Both the position numbers and the translations under genes were made by a program. Under the pieces are notes generated by a model. It saw only the letters and a list, made by a program, of their open reading frames with translations, was not told the DNA's origin and ran no database searches. Positions 1 to 9,636 of a stretch of 64,000 nt of DNA are shown here, piece by piece (positions within the stretch are counted from its first letter, which is position 1; each line of letters begins with the position of its first letter). The DNA comes from Prorocentrum cordatum (taxonomy: Eukaryota; Sar; Dinophyceae; Prorocentrales; Prorocentraceae), in assembly GCA_963575745.1 (NCBI GenBank), contig CAUYUJ010009835.1, positions 41,001-105,000 of the forward strand. Reading direction: 5' to 3'.

Positions 1-84
1 ACAGCGCCCCCGTTCTTTCCGTCCCCACTCGGGGCGTGCGCCAAAAGGGACGGGAGAGCAGGCAAGGGTCAGGAGACCAATTCT

Positions 85-330
85 TTGAGAGGGGGAGGAG
101 CTTCGGGGAGGGAGAGGACGGGGGCGAGAAGGGGGAGAGAGAGAGAGAGAGGGGGGAGAGGGAGGGAGGGAGGGAGGGAGAGGGAGAGGGAGGGGGCGGA
201 AGACGCGGGAAGGGGGGGGGGGAGAGGGTTGGGAAGATCGAGGGAGGAGGGGAGGGGTGGGGGAGAAGAGGAGAGGAAGAGCGCGAAGAGAGAGGGGGGA
301 GGGATGGGGGGGGAGGGGGATGCCCGCTCC
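85..330. repeat. Purine-rich (GA/GGGA) low-complexity tract
   Basis: About 245 bases are almost only G and A on the plus strand, with runs of GA, GGGA and GGGAGA. The open frames across it encode only Arg/Glu/Gly or Pro/Ser/Leu and are not genes. Confidence 0.9.
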
Positions 331-1433
331 CGACTGCTCCCGCGGTCCCGGCTGCCCCGCAGCGCGGGCGGAGCACCCCTCGTTCGCAACAGAGGAGTAG
401 CTGAACAAAAAAGCCGCTGCGGCGAGACGGGTGCAGCACCGCCAGAGTCAAACAGAGGCGCACGGGTGTGCAGGGGTACGGCGGGTTCACGTCGCGATGG
501 CGTCGGCAGTGGTGTCAGGCACCTCGTGGATCGTTCAACCTCGAACAGTCGCGGTTGCCAAATAAAGCAGGCACGGAATTACGACGATGCATCTTGCCAT
601 GAGAAGTCTAGGGGCGCATCCTTCGTCGAGTCTGCGTTTCGTAAGGTGCCCGAGGCCTCTGCGGACCCATAGGGAGATAGGAACCTCACGTGGAGCAACC
701 GTTGGCGAGCCGAATTCTTGTTTGGCGTGCCTAAAGTAGCGCGGATCGTTCGATATCGGCTTTGGGACATTGGCTCTCCAAGCGGTGGATCCGTCTAAGC
801 CCTGGCCTCCGAGCTGGTGACACCCCCTGGACCCCTGCAAGGCCTTCTGGCAGCACAGGCCACCGGACCTCGCGCCTCTTGCCGCCCAAAAAAGCGCGAC
901 GCCTCGCGCTGCTCTTCGCGGCCACCGCGCCTCGCCGTCCTTCAGGACCCCGGGGACGGGGTCTCCGATGAGCCAGGACGCTGGCGCACCCGAGAAACCT
1001 GCGGCCGTCGGGGACGCGCTGGCCCCGGGTCAGTGCCAGCGCGAGTCAAGCGGGCCTTGCAGGATCCTGCAGGTTCTGCGCGCTAGCCCGGGCCAATGCA
1101 CCACTGGCTCTGCAGGATCCTGCAAGATCTGGCGCTCTGGCTGACCACCAGTTGCACCGACCCCCGTCTCTTGAGCCCCGAAGCCGTGGGCCCAAGCACT
1201 CTCCGGTGGTCGGTCTTCTCACGCTGGGATCTTGCGGGGTCCCGGCCTGCAGTGTCCTCGTCTACGGGGGCGCTGGGTCCTGGACAGAGGGGCGGCTCCG
1301 CTGGAGTCCTGGCCGCGAGGCGCGAGGAGGCGGCGGTGTTCGCACCCCGTGCGGGTGGCCTCGACGCAAGGCAAGACGCAACGCCCTGGGTCGCCCATGC
1401 CGAAACCGAGGATGTGAAATCCGCCGACCCCCG
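331..1433. other. GC-rich stretch without a recognisable gene
   Basis: No reading frame here has protein-like composition. The only structure seen is the 14-base palindrome TGCAGGATCCTGCA, present twice about 53 bases apart, near 1060 and near 1113. Confidence 0.5.
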
Positions 1434-1640
1434 TGTGGGGCCACCAGGCTGTAGGCCGAAGTTGCTGCTCCTTGCGCCAATTGCAGTTTCAAGTCTCCAG
1501 TGTTACAATTCTGCTGTCTGCTGTCTGATTCCTGCTATAAATTGTTGAAGTCCGCGCGAGGGGGGGAGCCCAAAACCAGCAATTTACAACGCCCGGATCG
1601 CGTGCTCTGAATTCCCGGGGGGCCGTGGGGCATAAAAAAT
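1434..1640. repeat. Dispersed repeat family 1, copy A
   Basis: This stretch aligns along most of its length with 43780-43966. Shared blocks include GGGGCCA.CAGGCTG, GTTGCTGCTCC, TTGTTACAAT.CTGCT-type sequence and CCGCGCGAGGGGGG. In both places it is directly followed by a tandem repeat array, so the two loci probably descend from one mobile unit. Confidence 0.75.
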
Positions 1641-1850
1641 GCATGAGATTCGCGCCCCCGAGGCCATAATCCCTTGCAAATTAACCCATATTCGCGTCCT
1701 CGAGACCACAAACCCTAGTACATGGTACAATTGCTGTGTCCCCGGAGTAACAAACCTTAGTCAATTACTCCAGATTCGCGTCCCCGAAGCCATAAGCCTT
1801 CGCAGATTACGCCGTGTTCGCATTGCAGAGGCCACGAGTGCTCCAAGGCC
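1636..1850. repeat. Degenerate tandem repeat, about 60-70 bp units
   Basis: Diverged units share a core like ATTCGCGTCCCCGAAGCCAT and an AATTAC-type spacer. There are about three to four copies. No coding potential is seen. Confidence 0.55.
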
Positions 1851-1855
1851 CCGAA

Positions 1856-2376
1856 GATGGTTCCAAGACGGCCCAAGAGGGTAAAAGGAGGCCCCAAGAG
1901 CGCTCCAAGAGGCCTCCCGAGAGAGCCTCAAGAGGGCAAAATCGCAGATGTCACAACGGTTTTTGAAACATGTTGGCCTTCTCGCATTTTCGGCTTCCGA
2001 CGTTCCAAGACGGCTCAAGAAGCCCCCAAGACCGCCCCAAGACAGCCCAAGACGTCTCCAAGAGGGCCCCAAGACGGCCCAAGAGGGTTCCAAGATGGCC
2101 CAAGAAGCGCTCAACACGGCCCAAGAGGGCCCCTAGACGGCCCCAAGAGGGGCCCAAGCAGAGGACCACGAACCGAACATTCGACATCTGTGCCCCGAGA
2201 ATCCCCCAGGAGGCCCCAGGAGGCCCAAAGAGGCCGTGAAGAGGCCCCGAGAGGCGCCCAAGACGCGCCCCAGAGGCCTCCAAGAGGCCCAAGATACCCC
2301 ACGAGGCCCAACAGGCCCCAAAGAGGCGCCCAAACGGCCTCCCAAGAGGCCCCCGAGAGGCTCCCCACGACACCCC
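1856..2376. repeat. CCAAGA minisatellite cluster A with embedded core
   Basis: Irregular 10-13 base units such as GGCCCCAAGACGGCC and CCAAGAGGCCC repeat here. They are interrupted near 1958-2017 by a less repetitive core, TTTTTGAAACATGTTGGCC..., leading to TTTTCGGCTTCCGACGTTCC. Related clusters lie at 3993, 32345, 45895 (inverted), 50040 and 58615. The long open frames across it are repeat artefacts. Confidence 0.85.
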
Positions 2377-2395
2377 AACACACACACACACACAC

Positions 2396-2436
<41 letters not shown>

Positions 2437-2469
2437 AATATAGATGTATGTATGTATGTTGTATGTATG

Positions 2470-2509
<40 letters not shown>

Positions 2510-2565
2510 TATACACACAAACATACATACATATTTATATACATATTTATGTGTGTATGTATATA
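2377..2565. repeat. CA/TA/TATG microsatellite
   Basis: A (CA)n tract runs into (TA)n, then TATG units, then (TA)n again. It is strongly AT-rich within a GC-rich setting. Confidence 0.95.
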
Positions 2566-2772
2566 TCGGAGGTGAGGGGGTGAGATCGAAGTGCAACGGA
2601 GAGCCCCCCCACCGGGAAATCGATTTCGGTTTCGTGTTCGTGCGTGCCGTGCGTGCGGGCGAGGCGAAGCTGCGTGGGCGGGCGAGAGAAAGTCTCCTGT
2701 GGCTGAGGCGCGGCCGGACCAAATTACTCCCTTCCGGGCGGCCGGGGGCCCGCGGTGTCCCGCCGGTGTGTG

Positions 2773-2941
2773 CCGATGATGATATTGATGATGATGTTGG
2801 TGATGATGATGCTGCTGATGATGATGGTGTCCCGATGTTGTTGATGATGTTGATGATGATAATGAGCTGATGATGATGATGGTGTCCCGATGTTGTTGAG
2901 GATGTTGACGATGAAGATGATGGTGACCATGATGGTGTCCC

Positions 2942-2972
<31 letters not shown>

Positions 2973-3170
2973 TTGATGGTGATGATGACGATGGCTGTCC
3001 AGATGATGATGATGATTATGATGAGATGATGACTGCGTTGATGATGATGGCATGATGATGATGGCGTTGATGATGATGGCGATGCTGATGATGTGAAGAT
3101 GACAGTGTCCCGATGACGATGGAGATGGTGGTGTTGTTGCTGATGATGATGATGACGTTGAATGTTATAT
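2773..3170. repeat. (GAT)n trinucleotide repeat
   Basis: Imperfect GATGAT repeats are interrupted by the recurring phrase GGTGTCCCGATG, so the block has grown as a higher-order repeat. Confidence 0.9.
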
Positions 3171-3171
3171 C

Positions 3172-3336
3172 GATTGTGAGATCGATAGTGAGACCGAATG
3201 TGGGATCGATTGTGAGATCGATAATCAGATCAATTGTGAGACCGAGCGAATGAGATATAGAGATCGGTTGTGAGATCGATCGAGTGAAATCGATCGAGCG
3301 AGACCGATAGTGAGATGGATAGTGAGACCGATCGAG
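3172..3336. repeat. GAGATCGATAGT tandem repeat
   Basis: Units of about 10-12 bases built on TGTGAGATCGAT and AGTGAGACCGAT repeat some fourteen times with substitutions. Confidence 0.85.
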
Positions 3337-3534
3337 TGAGACGCTGCATCCTCCCCCCCCGAACCTCCTTATCACCCGAAGGGTGGTCGTATAGGTATAT
3401 ATATATATATATGAGTCCCCCGCAGCTGCGGAAAGAGAGAGTGTGCTTGGCGGCGCTCTTAGAAGCCACGACGCGCTCGCTGCTAGCGGGATTTGAACCG
3501 AAACCGCTTCGAACACACCGCCCCTCTTCGGTGA

Positions 3535-3676
3535 GCCCTCCAAGCGTGACAGTGTGGTCTCCCAGCGTGGCCTCCAAGCGTGGCCTCTCATCGTGGCATC
3601 CCAGCGTGGCCTCCCAGCGTGGCCCCCCGGTGTGGCCTCCCAGCGTGGCCTCCCAGCGTGGCCTCCTAGCGTGGCC
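3535..3676. repeat. 13-bp minisatellite (CCTCCCAGCGTGG)
   Basis: About ten units of CCTCCCAGCGTGG lie head to tail, with variants such as CCTCCAAGCGTGG and CCTCTCATCGTGG. Confidence 0.9.
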
Positions 3677-3763
3677 GCCGGAGAGACGACCCCAAGACGG
3701 ACGAAAGCGAGCAAGGACAGAGTAAGACCGCTCGGGCACCCTCTCTCTGACAAGATGCCTCAG

Positions 3764-3813
3764 ACCCACAACCCAGGCACAATGGCAGGATGGATCAAAG
3801 GCCACTGGAATCC
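3764..3813. repeat. Short dispersed motif, copy 1
   Basis: The phrase CCCACAACCCAGGCAC.ATGGC.GGATGG recurs at 49459-49503 and 61144-61190, and as a shorter piece near 60198. It looks like the conserved end of an interspersed element. Confidence 0.65.
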
Positions 3814-3992
3814 GCCGCCTCCTGTTGGCTTGCCACAGGGGTGCCTGGCGTGCTGGATCCTTTATGTTTTGGTTTTGGCTCTTTTCCAAAAGAACTCTCC
3901 CCTGGGGCTCTGGCCCAGCCCGCCGGCCACCCGGAAGGACCCAGAAGGGATCGCAAGACCCGGTTGCCAAGGTTTTTCCTGCTCCAGACGGT

Positions 3993-4620
3993 TCCAAGAT
4001 GGCCCAAGGTGGCCTCCAAGGTGCTCCCAAGGCGGCCAAGATGGCCTCCAAGACGGCCTAGAAAGCCCCAATATGCATCCAAGACGGCTCAAGATGCAAC
4101 GACGACGGCCTAAGGTAGTCTCAAGATGGCTCGAGACGGCCCAAGAGGCCTCCAAGACGGGCCAAGACGCTTCCAAGAGGACCCCTAGGAAGGCCCGAAG
4201 AGGCAAAAAACATGGATGTTCCTTAGGTTTTTGAAGGATTTTGGCATTTGCGCCTTTTCGGCCCTTCGAAGGCCCAAGAGGCCCCCGAGATCGTCCCAAG
4301 ACCGCCCAAGAGGCCTACAAGATGGCCCAATGACGGCCCAAGACGCCCCAAAGAGGGCCCCAAGACGGCCCGAATGGCCGCCAAGACACGCAAGATGGTC
4401 TCCAAGACGGCCCTCAGGCGCCCCTAAGAAGGGCCCCAACACGGCTCAGAGAGGCACCCAAGACGGCTTACGACGGCGTCAGACGGGCCAGGAACGCCCT
4501 GAGACGGCCCAAGGGGCCCCCAAGAAGCCCCCACAGGCCCAAGGAGGCCCCCAACAGGCCTCCAAGAGGCCCCCAGGAAGCTCCCACGAGGCCCCAAAAG
4601 TGTCCCAAGAGGTTCCCAAG
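3993..4620. repeat. CCAAGA minisatellite cluster B with embedded core
   Basis: The units are of the same type as in cluster A. A core at about 4218-4276 (TTAGGTTTTTGAAGGATTTT... TTTTCGGCCCTTCG) matches the cluster A core in position and order. The cluster runs straight into a CCT tract. Confidence 0.85.
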
Positions 4621-4621
4621 A

Positions 4622-4925
4622 GACCTCCTCCTCCTCCTCCTCCTCCTCCTCCTCCTCCTCGTCCACCTCCACCTCCACCTCCACCTCAACCTCCTCCTCC
4701 TCCTGCTCCTCCTCCTCCTCCTTCCCCTCCTCCTCCTGCTCCTCCTCCTCCCTCGTCTCCTCCTCCTCCTTCCTCCTCCTCCTCCTCCTCCTCCTCTTCC
4801 TCCTCCTCCTCCTCCTCCTCCTCCCATCATCCTAATCCTCATCCTCATCCTCATCCTCCTCCTCCTCCTCCTCCTAATCATCGTCATCTTCCCTCTCCTG
4901 CTCCTCCTCCTCCTCCTCCTCCTCG
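4622..4925. repeat. (CCT)n tract
   Basis: Roughly 300 bases of CCT with CAT and CCA variants. It encodes poly-Pro, poly-Ser or poly-Leu in any frame. Confidence 0.95.
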
Positions 4926-5231
4926 TGCTCCCCCACGCGTTCCCCGAAGGCTTTCCAAACCATTATCGGGGAACAACTGGCCCGATAGCTTGGCCGAGCT
5001 CTAGCCCAGCTGTCGGCCACATAGGCGCTTCCAAAAGAGCAGGGGGCGGCGGTGAATCGCCGTATTCGTCTTCGATAACGCCAACGTCTCAATATGCGCT
5101 GATGATTCCGATCCGCCCCCGCATGATGTTCCCAGATGTACCAAGGCAGCGCCGAGACGCACCGACACGACTCTGATACATATATATATATATATGTAAA
5201 TATGTATATATATGTAGATATTATATATATG

Positions 5232-5283
5232 TCCCCTTCTGAAAGAGAGGGGGCCGGCGGCAGAGGGCGAAGCCCTCACGGAT
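5232..5283. repeat. Short dispersed repeat family 2, copy A
   Basis: It nearly matches 44780-44830, sharing GAGAGGGGGC.GGCGGCAG and GGGCGAAGCCC.TACGGAT-like sequence. Family 3 begins ten bases further on. Confidence 0.75.
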
Positions 5284-5292
5284 AAATAGGTT

Positions 5293-5531
5293 GGAGGTCG
5301 CTGGGGGTGGGGCAGCGTTGTTTACAGGGCCGGATCCAATTACGCTCGTCCGGCGCCCTTGATCCGTCAATAGCAATCATTCCGACCCCAATTCGCAAGA
5401 GGCTCGAATCTTAGGTTTGCTCTTGCCGACGATCAGGCTGCTTAGGTTTGCACTCACCCTGCGAGCTTGACCCCCTCCTCCGTCGCCCCAGAAGCATAGA
5501 TCGCGCTCGCTGCCCCTCAGTGATATTCAAG
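5293..5531. repeat. Dispersed repeat family 3, copy A (239 bp)
   Basis: It aligns end to end with 15050-15291. Both start GGAGGTCGCTGGGGG and end TGCCCCTCAG..A.ATTCAAG, and share GATCCGTCAA.AGCAATCATT in the middle. The two copies differ at perhaps one base in five and have few gaps. There is no open frame in common, so a non-coding mobile repeat is likely. Confidence 0.85.
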
Positions 5532-5905
5532 ATATAGGCGCCACCATCCCAACCTCCGTGGGGTCACAGACGCAGAGAGGTCGAGCCATCGTGGCGACGC
5601 GGAGGGGGGATACCTGCACAGCGAGAGAAGGCGCCACGAGCACACCCCACCCGCCCACACTGACGAGCCATTGTGGCGACATGGTGGCGGGGGTCATGTT
5701 TCGCGCCTGGAGGGGCAACGCTGCAGCGGCTACAGGCCACAACACGGAGCCGAGCAGACGGGATGCCAGTGCAGCCCTGCGTCCTGACCACCGAGTCTGT
5801 CTGCAGGCCACGAGCACGTTGTCCTGGTCGAAGTGGAGAGGGAAGAGGTGGAGGAGACTTTCTCGTGGCGGCATGCCGGGGCGCGCGCTGTCCATGCCAC
5901 CCGGC

Positions 5906-7693
5906 CTACGCTATGATCGGCTGCGGCGGCTCCGAGTCCGCGCCCGCGCACTCGCCTACGGATCTGGACTGGCGGGTGGGCTCGCACTCCGAGCACCAGA
6001 AGGTGTAGTTCCGTGGAGTCGGCCGCCCGCCTGCGTTCCCGCACGTGGCCGAAAGCTCGCACAAGGTCGACAAGATACTGTGGCAGCTCATGGCACTGCC
6101 GTCGCAATCGATTTTCAGCACGGTGCCCACCTGCGAGTCGACCTTGGGGACCGGGTCGCCGTCGGGCACGACGTTGACGCCCGAGTGGCGCAGCCTGGAC
6201 AACCCGGGCGGGCTCCAGAAGATCCGCTCGGTGGCGTAGAGCCCCGGGGCGGAGAACGTCACGGCCGTGACGTTCTCGAGCGCACCCACCAGCTGCGCGA
6301 AGCCGCCGCCCAGGGAGTGGCCGACGACATAGAGGGCGCCCTCGCCGCCCTCCCCCCGCACCCGCCTCTTCAGCTCCCGCACGTACTCCACCAGGGGCAC
6401 CGGCTGGCGGCCCGCCCCCATGTGGCTCCGGTCCCGGTCGCCCCCGAGGGGCTCGAGCCAGGCGGCGAGGCCGGTCACGGCCTCGAGGATGCGGGACATG
6501 GAGTCTGGGACGTGGGGCCCCACGAGGTCGGCCAGCTGCAGGGAGACGGCGGGCAGCCAGATGTTGAGGTCCTGGAGGACGTCGTACAGGGTCTTGGTGC
6601 CCCTCACGGCGACGACGTGCGTCCTGCCCTTCGTCAGGTGCATGAAGCTGACGCCCTTGAAGTCCTTCTGCTCCGTCTGGTTGACGGTCCAGCCAGGCAG
6701 GATCCGCTCAAGCTCCTCTTCCGTCTCGGACTGATTCTTGTAGGCGATCCGAGACATGTGTGCGAAGTCAACCAAGCTGAGCCGGTTGTCGTTGCAGCGT
6801 GTCGACACGATGTCATCGGGAGCCATAGGCCAGGACAGGCCGCAGAACGCATAGCCCGTGCTGACAGCCTCGGGGAGCAGAGGGAACTTGAACTCCCTGC
6901 CGGCGCGCCCGACAGGCCTCCCTGGGAGGGTCTTGCCTGGCACCGCCGCGACCGCGCAGAGCGTGGCGCTGGCGATGCCGACCAGCAGCACGAAGAACAG
7001 GGCCATCAGGAAGCGGTGGGCCTGGTGCCCGCGCTCCCTCCACGCGCCCATCTGCGTCACCAAGATGAGGCAGGCCGTGCGCAGCACGCCGACCCGGCCC
7101 TGCAGGTGCCCCATGGCGGCCAGGGCCAAGACGGCGAGGCCCAGCAGGTTCAGGAGCATGACCTTCCAGAGGTCGTCCGTTCTGTAGTAGGCGACGGAGC
7201 CCACGACAACGGCCCAGATCCCCACGAGAGAGGCAACGATCCTGATCAGCACGGTCGTCCCAATCGCGAATGCGCCCAGGGAGAGCGCAACGATGACCGC
7301 CGACTTCCAGAGTATCCTGGTGGGCAGCACTCCGCAGTGTATGAGGAAGCAAAGGGACCAGTGGCTGGAGGCGGCACCAAAGGGCCGGCCGAAGGAGAAG
7401 GACGCCTGGTCATCATGCTCGCTGCCAGACCGGCCGGAGTCCCCCAGTATGCTCACCGTCAAGCTGTGACACCAGCCCCCGAGACGGTAGCGCAGCAAGA
7501 ACGAGGCCCAGAGCGCAAACGCCAGCCAAAGCGCGAACAGGAACGCCGCCGTGCGCCCCTGCTCCCTCCGACAGCACAGAATGCCGGTGGCCACTACAGC
7601 GACCGCGAGGTACCCGAGAAGCAGCCGGCCGCACCGAGCTTCACCCGAGAAGCAGTTCCGCGCGCAGACGCAGATGTTTCGGAGGAGGGCCAA
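5906..7693 (-). CDS. Membrane-anchored class 3 lipase, 3' exon
   Basis: This frame of 595 codons encodes a serine lipase of the fungal-lipase-like (class 3) family, which cleaves acyl esters in glycerolipids. The first 300 residues are strongly hydrophobic, with about seven likely membrane helices (near residues 24-43, 47-70, 120-140, 145-185 as two, 195-220 and 250-275). The catalytic domain covers about 330-560: GHSLGGG holds the nucleophile Ser460, PDGDPVP supplies Asp513, and CHSILS supplies His538. A membrane part before a class 3 lipase resembles diacylglycerol lipases, though those usually have four helices. The frame has no ATG at its start. It opens just after CCTTAG at 7694-7695, which can be a splice acceptor, so at least one 5' exon is missing. 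It ends at TAG (5906-5908). Codons are GC-rich at position three. Confidence 0.85.
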   Translation of the reverse strand: MALLRNICVCARNCFSGEARCGRLLLGYLAVAVVATGILCCRREQGRTAAFLFALWLAFALWASFLLRYRLGGWCHSLTVSILGDSGRSGSEHDDQASFSFGRPFGAASSHWSLCFLIHCGVLPTRILWKSAVIVALSLGAFAIGTTVLIRIVASLVGIWAVVVGSVAYYRTDDLWKVMLLNLLGLAVLALAAMGHLQGRVGVLRTACLILVTQMGAWRERGHQAHRFLMALFFVLLVGIASATLCAVAAVPGKTLPGRPVGRAGREFKFPLLPEAVSTGYAFCGLSWPMAPDDIVSTRCNDNRLSLVDFAHMSRIAYKNQSETEEELERILPGWTVNQTEQKDFKGVSFMHLTKGRTHVVAVRGTKTLYDVLQDLNIWLPAVSLQLADLVGPHVPDSMSRILEAVTGLAAWLEPLGGDRDRSHMGAGRQPVPLVEYVRELKRRVRGEGGEGALYVVGHSLGGGFAQLVGALENVTAVTFSAPGLYATERIFWSPPGLSRLRHSGVNVVPDGDPVPKVDSQVGTVLKIDCDGSAMSCHSILSTLCELSATCGNAGGRPTPRNYTFWCSECEPTRQSRSVGECAGADSEPPQPIIA

Positions 7694-7865
7694 CTAAGGC
7701 AACGGCGGCTCGCCCGCCAGGCCCGCCTCCGCTCAACATCGGGGGCGGCCACGAGGGGGGCGTCCAAGAGGGGGGGGCGCAAATCATGGCCGGCGGCATG
7801 CGCGCGGCCCAAGGGGGGGGCCAGGGCTGCAATGAAAGAAGTAGAGGCGCCATGAAATCTGGGAA

Positions 7866-7891
7866 GATATCATGGCCCACGCCATGATATC
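7866..7891. repeat. Perfect hairpin, 11-bp arms
   Basis: GATATCATGGC and GCCATGATATC face each other around a four-base loop, directly before a (CA)n tract. It lies just 5' of the lipase exon on the minus strand. Confidence 0.8.
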
Positions 7892-8154
7892 CACACACAC
7901 ACACACACCCTACTCATCACCCCCCTCTTAAGATGCCGCCCCCGCTCAACACTGACCCCCAGACCCCCTCCCGGGGCCCGACCTGACTCGTCCTCCGAGG
8001 CGGGCCCAGCCGCGGCGACGGGAGGCCTCAGGGAGGCCCGGAAGAGACAAGAGACGCCAGCCCCGAGATCCGACGCTGGGAGGGCAAAACTCTGCGAGGC
8101 AGGGATCTATACCCATGTCCACCGCCTGGGAACCGACGTCCTGGTGCCCCAGCG

Positions 8155-8206
8155 GGCGGTGGATATGGACATATTTTGGCCCCCCAATATGTCTATCTCC
8201 ACCGCC
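8155..8206. repeat. Fold-back, 21-bp arms with two mismatches
   Basis: Arms at 8155-8175 and 8186-8206 begin and end with GGCGGTGGA/CCACCGCC. Further copies of the CACCGCC ends at about 8117 and 8235 suggest a larger nested fold-back element. Confidence 0.75.
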
Positions 8207-8432
8207 TGCCGAGCTCCCCGAAAATTGATCCTCCAGGCGGTGGTCACGCATAAATTCTGGCCTCGGAAAAAACTCCCACTCCCGGGTTCGACGTCGTGAA
8301 GGCAAACAGGGGCGGAAGATCCGACGCCGTGAGACATTGCAGCGCCCAGGCCGCACGGGAACCTTCCACCCGCGCCGCTTGCTGTCGGTTCCGGAGCCCG
8401 GCGGGAGGCCGCCCAGGAGGGACGGACATCGC

Positions 8433-8586
8433 CTGCTCGAAGGCTGCCTGTTGCCTCGACGGGCCCTCCTCCGAGATGTTGAGCTCGTCCTCGCGGCCGG
8501 GCGGCCTGCGGGCCGCCGCGAGCGCCTGCTCGGGGCACGCGCCAAGCACCTCCCGCGCTTGCCCCAGGAAGTAGAGCCGGTCGGAC
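8433..8586 (-). CDS. Probable internal exon of an unidentified gene
   Basis: The frame has strongly protein-like composition and mostly G/C third positions. It contains RLYFLGQAREVLGACPEQAL followed by an acidic and Gln-rich part with NISEEGPSRQQAAFEQA. A splice acceptor (CTCAGCAG|G) lies at 8587 and a possible GC donor (CAG|GC) at 8432. Lying between the multi-pass protein (10.2-11.6 kb) and the lipase exon (5.9-7.7 kb) on the same strand, it may link them. The family is not recognised and the ends are uncertain. Confidence 0.5.
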
Positions 8587-8885
8587 CTGCTGAGGGTTCA
8601 CGGGCGGGGCTCTGAGGGACGGGGCCCTATCGGGCATCGGGCCGGGCGAGAGGGGGGGAGAGCAAAGGAGGGGGGGGTGAGAATCAGCTCGCGTAGCTGA
8701 TTTTCCCGGCGCCTCCCGGCGCCAGAGGCGACGATGTATCGAGGAATGGGCCCCTCGGTGGGGCCGAAACCAGCTGCACGCAGCAAAGTTCGTAACCCCC
8801 CCTCTCCCAATCCCCCCCTCTCGTCTGGCCTGAAGGTAGACGAGGGATCTCAATCCGAACCTTAGGGGGCCCCATCCCTCAGGGC

Positions 8886-8996
8886 CCCACACGAGCGACG
8901 AAAATGCAGGGGCCTTACGCGAGCAGACATACCGACCTCGCGCGGTGACCAGCGCAAGCCACCAGCGCGGCACGCTACACTGGAAGCGAGGGCGCA
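8886..8996. repeat. Dispersed repeat family 4, copy A
   Basis: It aligns with 12077-12187. Shared phrases are GAGCGACGA, CTTACGCGAG, TACCGACCT.., CGCGGCACGC.ACA and GAAGCGAGGGCGC. It is non-coding. Confidence 0.75.
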
Positions 8997-9245
8997 CATG
9001 CGCCAGCTTACGTAGGCAGCTTGCGCGCGAGGGGCGGCGTGGCTGATCCCGCTCTTCTTTCGGCGACTCCGATTGGTGTGGCTTGCAAAGGCTGTGGTCT
9101 GCAGCACGCATCCTGGGCGGCGGCCGAGGACAACAACAGAGCTCTCCGCCGGGCCCCGAGGCGGCCCGACGAGGGCCACGTGGTGCCCCCCCAAGCCCAA
9201 GCGGCGCCGATTGTACACCACTCCCCGGCCCTAACCTTTGCTGTC

Positions 9246-9448
9246 GCCTAAGTTGCCCCGATACGCAACACGCAACACGTAGCGTATCGATACGGAGCTC
9301 AACACGTAGGCTGAAAACGTAGGTCCGACGCGATACATTCGCCAAAACGTGGCCCAATACGTGGAGCCAACACGCAACGTATTGACACGGACGTCTTGAA
9401 CACGGGACGTATTGCGTTTCAAAACAAGCGTATCGAGGCAACTAAGGC
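9246..9448. mobile_element. MITE-like element with 21-bp TIRs and 8-bp direct repeats
   Basis: Terminal inverted repeats at 9246-9266 and 9428-9448 match at 19 of 21 positions (GCCTAAGTTGCC... and ...GGCAACTAAGGC). The direct repeat GCTGTCGC stands at 9240-9247 and 9447-9454, overlapping the last two bases of each TIR, as expected of a target-site duplication. The inside is rich in ACGTA/CGTATTG-like phrases and has no gene, so the element is non-autonomous. An 8-bp duplication would suit hAT-type transposases, but that is inference. Confidence 0.75.
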
Positions 9449-9636
9449 TGTCGCTGGTCCGCTCATACTTGCATCGCCGAGGCCTGTTCTGCATCGCGCG
9501 CGGGGACGGCGCCGCGAGGCTGCCTCGCCGCGAGGCCGGCGGGCTGGTGCCGGGGCTGCCGGTCGAGCCCGACGGGCCCCGCGGGCGCAGCTGGAGGCTC
9601 GCCTCGCCCTGGCGCGGCGATGCTCAGGGGAGGAAC

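Noticed and set aside
1857-2870. 337-codon frame starting in the CCAAGA cluster
   Set aside because: It reads minisatellite, CA/TA repeats and GAT repeats in sequence; no selection on protein is plausible.
5558-7855. 765-codon plus-strand open frame opposite the lipase
   Set aside because: It is the antisense shadow of the lipase: high GC at third positions of the real gene removes stops on the other strand. Its composition is not protein-like and it has no motifs.
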